This document shows, piece by piece, positions 61,776 to 64,000 of a DNA stretch of 64,000 nucleotides (its first letter is position 1; every line of letters starts with the position of its first letter). Position numbers and translations under genes: made by a program. The notes below the pieces were generated by a model that made no database searches, was not told the DNA's origin, and saw only the letters and a program-made list of their open reading frames with translations. This stretch comes from Pyxidicoccus sp. MSG2 (lineage in GTDB: Bacteria; Myxococcota; Myxococcia; Myxococcales; Myxococcaceae), in assembly GCF_026626705.1 (NCBI RefSeq), contig NZ_JAPNKC010000001.1, positions 2,418,001 to 2,482,000 of the forward strand, read 5' to 3'.

Positions 61776-61973
61776 TCCCCATTCATTCTGCCCATGTCGG
61801 CGAGTCCGCCGTGCCCATGCCGGCCCCGCCGCATCATCCCCCGAGCACGGCATCAGCAGCGCCGCAGGACTCTCGTAACGCGTGGCCCGAAGAACGGGGG
61901 CAGATCACCGCTAAAACGGCGCAACTTCGGATAGAAAATGAGGGCGACTTACACTCAACGATGTTGATTTCGC

Positions 61974-62726
61974 TTACTCATCGTCATCCGCATCATCTTC
62001 TTGCTCGGCTACGCGCACACTTGCACTTGCGAATAACTCCTTTACATCGAAATAGTCCTGCCTGCCGTCTTGGTGCCACCATCTCTCGATTTTCCACCCA
62101 TCGTCTACGTGGCTCAGCTTGTCAGGCCGTAAGCCAGCATGTGTAGCTGGATTGACTCGCAATACTTCCATTCGTGCCGTCATTGTAGCCTTGAGAGATT
62201 CCCATGAGATTCTTTCGTCACCACTCGGGTCTCGAAGTAGAAACCAGCGGAGTTGGCTGATTTTATATCCTCTTACGACGACGGTGTGATCCCCAAAGTC
62301 ACCAGTGTTCCAGCCGATCAGAACAGGAAGTCCTTGGTCTATCGATTCGGCAATGACGTCGAATGTGTTGTCGTGTTTTGTTTCTTGAGCGTGCACGAAC
62401 CGGGTCTTATGTCCGTCATGTCTCATGATGCGATTAAGTAGGCGTTTGGCGGTGAGTAGGTGAGAGCCTCCGTAGAACCAACTCGCAAGTGCCTTGTCCG
62501 AAGTCGTGTTTACCCCATCTCTTGGGAAGTGCTTGATGAGCGGGTCTTCTACGACGAGCCCTGCCTTTCTTCGGCGATCACCGACCCCAAACATTGATTG
62601 ATATTCTGGGTGGAGTGTTGCGAGTAGCATTGCACACGAATAGTACGTGCATAGTCCGTCGTGCGTGCCCTGCCGATAGTCCGGGATATTGAGAAGCTCT
62701 ACGCGATCCGCTCGGGATTTTGACAT
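61974..62726 (-). CDS. Papain-like cysteine peptidase (C39-like fold)
   Basis: 250 residues from the ATG at 62726; no signal peptide. The N-terminus shows the Gln-to-Cys helix of this fold, YRQGTHDGLCTYYSCAMLL, with C26 the probable nucleophile. His is in FGDHTVVVRGY (H147) and the third residue in LLRDPSGDE (D166), the order and spacing of C39-type peptidases. The C-terminus is acidic. The gene is markedly AT-richer than all others (about 45-50 % GC) and sits between IS relics, so it was probably imported. It may be a bacteriocin-processing-like enzyme, a toxin or a deamidase; no partner is adjacent. Confidence 0.6.
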   Translation of the reverse strand: MSKSRADRVELLNIPDYRQGTHDGLCTYYSCAMLLATLHPEYQSMFGVGDRRRKAGLVVEDPLIKHFPRDGVNTTSDKALASWFYGGSHLLTAKRLLNRIMRHDGHKTRFVHAQETKHDNTFDVIAESIDQGLPVLIGWNTGDFGDHTVVVRGYKISQLRWFLLRDPSGDERISWESLKATMTARMEVLRVNPATHAGLRPDKLSHVDDGWKIERWWHQDGRQDYFDVKELFASASVRVAEQEDDADDDE

Positions 62727-62874
62727 GGTTGCACCTGAGTAGAGGTGTCTCTTGATCGTAGTCTCGTGAGAGCGTACCTCACAGTGAAATGAGCTTTCGC
62801 GCCAACGCCACGCCGCTCAAGAGCGCCCCTCCACGCGAGGCCCTCCGCACCAGTCCCCGCAGGCCCCGACTCCC

Positions 62875-63171
62875 AGCAAGCACCGGCTGCCGGACGGCAC
62901 CACGCACCTCCTCTTCACCGGGTTGGAGTTGCTGCGTCGTCTGGCGTCCCTGGTGCCTCCGCCTCGGGCAAACCTCACGAGGTTCCACGGCGTCTTCGCT
63001 CCAGGCGCCAAACTACGGCCATTTCTGGTCCCTCAAACTGGTGCGGAGGAGGCGCACGCGGGGATTGAGGCAGCGGCCAGGAAGCTGCGGATGCAGGAGA
63101 GGACACCGCGAGTAGACCGGGCAGAGTTGCTCAGCAGGTCGTTCGACTTCGACGTGTTCGCCTGCGTGAGG
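62875..63171 (+). mobile_element. IS91/IS801-like transposase C-terminal relic, copy B
   Basis: Open frame with LPDGTTHLLFTGLELL, LASLVPPPRANLTRFHGVFA, PGAKLRPFLVP and then the AELLSRSFDFDVFACVR end. This is the conserved C-terminal third of IS91-like transposases, uninterrupted here. It stops being similar exactly at 63171. Bases 63040-63171 match 57002-57133 in the same orientation without gaps (17 differences in 132). The catalytic N-terminus is missing. Confidence 0.75.
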
Positions 63172-63462
63172 CGCGCGCGCTGCGCAACCTCGTCGAGCGC
63201 CTCAACCTGCTGAGAGGCGACGGTCCACTCACGCTCGGGCCGGAGACTGTCCACGGCCCCTCGGCGACGGCAACGCCCCTGCGCCCCACCGCTGGGAGAC
63301 AAGAGCTACCGCGAGCACGTGGAGGACTTCGAGCGGGACCCCATCCGCGCGGCGCTGCAACAGGGCGAGAGCATCGCGGGGGCCGCGCGGCTGCTCCAGG
63401 TGGACCGGGGCAACCTCTACCGGCGAATCAAGGCGCTCGGGCTCTCGGGTCCTGAGTCGTGA
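63157..63462 (+). pseudogene. 3' end of a sigma-54-dependent activator gene, frameshifted
   Basis: From the point where the transposase similarity ends, the frame reads LRNLVERLNLLRGDGPLTLG, and after a shift in frame near 63285, YREHVEDFERDPIRAALQQG, then GAARLLQVDRGNLYRRIKAL and a stop at 63462. This is the end of an NtrC-type AAA+ activator with its Fis-type DNA-binding helix-turn-helix. The AAA+ core is missing, cut off at the IS relic. So the gene is truncated and disrupted. Confidence 0.7.
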
Positions 63463-63580
63463 TGCTACAGCTGAAGGTCCGTGACATTTGACACCTGTCC
63501 GGACGCCTGTTCCCATCGAGGAGCTCGGAATGCCCGAGGAGAAGGCCAGCCATCCAGGCTGTCCAGGCGGAGGAAGCCAC

Positions 63581-63982
63581 GTGAAGACGAAGAACCTGCT
63601 GGCGGGTTGCGTGCTGGTTGGGCTGATGGCGGGCACTGCGGCATGGGCAGGGCTGAAGGAAACCAACCTCGTCGCGGTCTACAATGACGGTCTCACTGGC
63701 ACTGCCTATGGGTCCTATGGCTCGGCTCGCGCCAGCGCCGATTCGATGCAATACATCGGCTGCACCCTGAGGGCGTACAGCAATGGCACCAATCGCATCT
63801 CCTGCGAGGCACGGGACGCGAATGGCAACGCGGGGTATTGCACGTCCTCCTCGCCTGGGATGGTGAACGCGATCATGTCCCAGTCGGGTGACGCGTACCT
63901 CTACTTCCAATGGGACAAGACCGGTACCTGCACGCACCTCTTCGTGAGCACGCTGTCGTCGCAGACTCCGCTCCAGCCGTAG
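63581..63982 (+). CDS. Small secreted protein
   Basis: The GTG at 63581 is six bases after GGAGGAAG and opens a signal peptide (VKTKNLLAGCVLVGLMAG, ending AAWA), giving 133 residues; the longer frame to 63488 lacks support. The mature part carries YNDGLTGTAYGSYGSARASA and QYIGCTLRAY, a pattern of small exported proteins in myxobacteria, with four Cys. No function known. This is the last gene in the window. Confidence 0.7.
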   Translation: MKTKNLLAGCVLVGLMAGTAAWAGLKETNLVAVYNDGLTGTAYGSYGSARASADSMQYIGCTLRAYSNGTNRISCEARDANGNAGYCTSSSPGMVNAIMSQSGDAYLYFQWDKTGTCTHLFVSTLSSQTPLQP

Positions 63983-64000
63983 CAACGTCGCCGCCAGGAG

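Overview
The window is high-GC DNA (roughly 68-70 % G+C by eye, with strong third-position G/C bias). Its gene content is typical of a predatory myxobacterium, probably Myxococcaceae or Archangiaceae: a Ser/Thr kinase with an extracytoplasmic C-terminus, an AgmX/PglI-type lipoprotein, many secreted lipoproteins (kelch, LVIVD, pectate-lyase-like), secreted metalloproteases, a large bacteriolytic lysin and small Cys-rich secreted proteins. No rRNA, complete tRNA, CRISPR array or intact transposon is visible.

Region 1 (1-20 kb) holds mostly monocistronic genes. These are the 5' end of a polysaccharide deacetylase, an M57-type protease, a J-domain/zinc-ribbon protein, a divergent GlxA-type regulator and SDR pair, an AgmX-type lipoprotein, a DUF998 membrane protein, a TPR protein, a Ser/Thr kinase, a beta-helix lipoprotein, an Ig/kelch lipoprotein, an acyltransferase, and an RNA 2'-phosphotransferase divergent from a LysR regulator. 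A short relic of an FHA domain lies between the kinase and the beta-helix gene.

Region 2 (20-40 kb) is a metabolic and efflux block. A four-gene operon on the minus strand encodes an outer-membrane factor, a HlyD adaptor, a fused double-ATPase/permease of the RbbA type and a second ABC-2 permease. Divergent from it is a PPK2 polyphosphate kinase, followed by a fused two-domain HAD protein, class I fructose-bisphosphate aldolase, phosphoketolase and acetate kinase. Then come a DUF2092 protein, a GH15 trehalase/glucoamylase-like enzyme and a ROK-type sugar kinase. Together this looks like a sugar to acetyl-phosphate to ATP bypass with polyphosphate support, plausibly used under low oxygen or energy stress (inference).

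Region 3 (40-57 kb) contains cell-envelope proteins, a VOC protein, an aldehyde dehydrogenase, an atypical pyruvate-kinase-like protein, an M91 (NleD/HopH1-like) metalloprotease without a Sec signal, a kelch lipoprotein, an M23-GH25 lysin with 13 short repeats, a decayed phage terminase C-terminus and several small secreted proteins.

Region 4 (57-63.5 kb) is a lower-GC accessory segment. Its left edge carries a truncated tRNA/tmRNA 3' end followed by that gene's own terminator, the signature of an integration site. Two direct copies (132 bp, about 87 % identical) of the C-terminal part of an IS91/IS801-like transposase flank about 6 kb. The passenger genes are a LuxR-type regulator, a barrel-like secreted protein overlapping a matrix-metalloprotease-like lipoprotein with an apparent cysteine switch, an RCC1-like lipoprotein stub, an IS66 relic and a C39-like papain-fold protease. 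The right copy of the IS fragment is joined to the 3' end of a broken sigma-54 activator gene.
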